Assembly (NCBI GenBank): GCA_015487435.1
Contig: WFPU01000057.1
Location: 1-5,294, forward strand
DNA length: 5,294 nt
Source of the DNA: Sulfurimonas sp.
GTDB taxonomy: Bacteria > Campylobacterota > Campylobacteria > Campylobacterales > Sulfurimonadaceae
Direction: 5' to 3'
Every line of letters starts with the position of its first letter. Position 1 is the stretch's first letter. Below are positions 4,720 to 5,294 of this stretch, piece by piece. A model generated the notes under the pieces. It was given only the letters and a program-made list of their open reading frames with translations, was not told the origin of the DNA and did not search any database. A program made the translations under genes and the position numbers.

Positions 4720-4770
4720 AGCAAATCAAAACTTTTTACAATAAACTATAAAAAATTTACAGGATAAAAA

Positions 4771-4992
4771 ATGATAAAAGAAAGTATAACACTTGAAGAT
4801 TTAGACAAGATAATTGATAATATCAGAATAGTAGATACAATAAAAATAAATTGGAAAAATCCAATAGTTAAAGAAGAACCAACAACAGTGGAAAATATTT
4901 CTCTGGAAGATTTAGAGAAAATAATTGATGATATTAAATCAATAGATACTATCAAGATTAATTGGAAGAATCCGACAATCAAAGAGATTTAG
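4771..4992 (+). CDS. Small protein of two tandem 30-residue repeats, function unknown
   Basis: A 73-residue protein with a clear ribosome site (AGGA, 6 bases before the ATG) and a TATAAA box at 4747. It consists of two copies of one unit, residues 6-35 and 43-72, identical at 22 of 30 positions (consensus LEDLxKIIDxIxxxDTIKINWKNP). The linker is EPTTVEN. I do not recognise a family. Each unit looks like a short acidic helix followed by a beta-like KINWKNP segment. In DTIKINWKNP the two copies differ at six codons, all synonymous, which indicates an old duplication kept under protein-level selection and therefore a real gene. No signal peptide or membrane segment is seen. Its TAG stop overlaps the stop of the convergent YbjQ-like gene. 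Confidence 0.75.
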   Translation: MIKESITLEDLDKIIDNIRIVDTIKINWKNPIVKEEPTTVENISLEDLEKIIDDIKSIDTIKINWKNPTIKEI

Positions 4993-5273
4993 TCATCTTC
5001 TATATATACTGCTGTTCCTGTATATATGTATATTGTTTTGGATGATATTTGTTGTTGCTGTTGCTTTAAAGTATAACCATTATCTAAAAGATTTTTATTT
5101 AACTTTGCAGTATCAGAACCTCCATTTGACACAACTTTAGATTCTGTTTGTAAATTTAAATTTATAATCGCATTAGCCCCTTTTTTATATGCTTCTTCAC
5201 AAATTAATTTTTTTGCTGTACTTTGATACTTATCTCTACTCTCAACATAACCAATTGCTCTATATTTCTGATT
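4989..5273 (-). CDS. YbjQ-like membrane-anchored protein, C-terminal part
   Basis: C-terminal part of the gene that starts at 246; bases 5220-5273 duplicate 1-54, so the unique part is 4989-5219. In the joined protein, residues 93-109 read YKKGANAIINLNLQTES and 148-156 read YTGTAVYIE. These match the pattern of the YbjQ family (Pfam DUF74/PF01906, putative heavy-metal binding): an alanine-rich helix, a GADAVVG-like strand, and a final GTAVKI-like strand. The equivalent loop is enlarged here and carries a run of five glutamines (about 135-139). Frame continuity across the join supports one intact gene. The apparent start MYKRQ at 5288 is adapter translation, not protein. The TAA stop (4991-4989) overlaps the stop of the convergent gene at 4990-4992, with no terminator between. 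The family assignment is from motif resemblance only; metal binding is not demonstrated. Confidence 0.75.
   Translation of the reverse strand, partial: NQKYRAIGYVESRDKYQSTAKKLICEEAYKKGANAIINLNLQTESKVVSNGGSDTAKLNKNLLDNGYTLKQQQQQISSKTIYIYTGTAVYIEDD
5220..5273. repeat. Terminal direct repeat, right copy (circular overlap)
   Basis: Second copy of bases 1-54. Identity stops exactly where library adapter begins at 5274. The unit circle is therefore about 5,219 bp. Confidence 0.92.
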
Positions 5274-5294
5274 CTGTCTCTTATACACATCTCC
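5274..5294. other. Nextera/Tn5 library adapter remnant
   Basis: Bases 5274-5292 are CTGTCTCTTATACACATCT, the Tn5 mosaic end in Nextera adapters. The final CC matches the start of the following adapter arm. This is sequencing contamination and not part of the plasmid. It creates the false peptide start MYKRQ on the minus strand. Confidence 0.97.

Larger units (their letters stand above)
4465..4770. other. AT-rich intergenic spacer rich in palindromes
   Basis: 306 bases without a gene on either strand. It contains the perfect palindromes 4481-4500 and 4526-4539, a stem AAGTAGT/ACTACTT (4578-4584, 4593-4599) and a 10-bp inverted repeat at 4696-4719. The element TTAAG or its complement recurs many times. 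It ends with the start signals of the small repeat protein. It could contain terminators, a second replication structure (such as a lagging-strand start) or operators. Confidence 0.55.

Noticed and set aside
4746..4982. Minus-strand open frame that also shows a repeat
   Set aside because: Mirrors the duplicated plus-strand gene; synonymous changes favour the plus frame, which also has the ribosome site.
1..5273. Terminal repeats of a linear element or transposon
   Set aside because: They are direct copies ending at adapter, and the gene frame continues across the join, so a circle explains them.
5274..5288. Start codon and N-terminus MYKRQ of the minus-strand gene
   Set aside because: Translation of adapter; the true gene continues at base 1 and starts at 246.
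5274..5292. TTATACACA resembling a perfect DnaA box
   Set aside because: It lies within the Nextera adapter, not plasmid DNA.

Overview
The window looks like a complete small mobilizable plasmid that was sequenced from a circle and left unclosed. Bases 1-54 recur exactly at 5220-5273, and the last 21 bases begin with the 19-base Tn5 mosaic end used in Nextera libraries (CTGTCTCTTATACACATCT). Removing the adapter and one repeat copy gives a circle of about 5,219 bp and restores one gene that the break cuts in two. The DNA is AT-rich. The genes are tightly packed, with several 4-base ATGA start/stop overlaps. A Campylobacterota host (Arcobacter/Sulfurimonas-like) is plausible from composition and from the T-rich promoter style, but this is inference.

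Minus strand, 2412 to 4989 through the origin of coordinates: a mobilization module and one accessory gene. A promoter near 2407-2412 reads mobC (start 2275), which overlaps a MOBP-type relaxase, mobA (1958-345), by ATGA. Two further genes, mobB-like (1198-713) and mobD-like (712-401), lie entirely inside mobA in another frame, as mbeB and mbeD lie inside mbeA in ColE1. A membrane-anchored protein with a YbjQ-like C-terminal domain follows (start at 246, continuing across the join to 4989).

Centre, 2290-2851: a divergent control region with no gene. It holds inverted repeats next to the mob promoter (oriT candidates), a GC-rich structured stretch, a short hairpin with a T-run, two 18-bp direct repeats and a good -10 box upstream of the putative rep gene.

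Plus strand, 2852-4992: a putative replication initiator with a C-terminal helix-turn-helix, a small helix-turn-helix/coiled-coil protein, a BrnT toxin and a BrnA/CopG-type antitoxin. The neighbouring pairs rep/helix-turn-helix and brnT/brnA overlap by ATGA. A 306-bp AT-rich spacer with several palindromes follows, then a 73-residue protein made of two near-identical repeats. Its stop codon overlaps that of the convergent YbjQ-like gene.

Together: the rep gene and its partner probably replicate and control the plasmid, BrnTA stabilises it, and the mob genes let it be transferred by a helper conjugation system (no type IV secretion genes are present). The two accessory genes have no assigned role. 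The most noteworthy points are the nested overlapping mob genes, the duplicated small protein with synonymous-only divergence in its core, the long hairpin inside the first codons of rep, and the unfamiliar rep itself.
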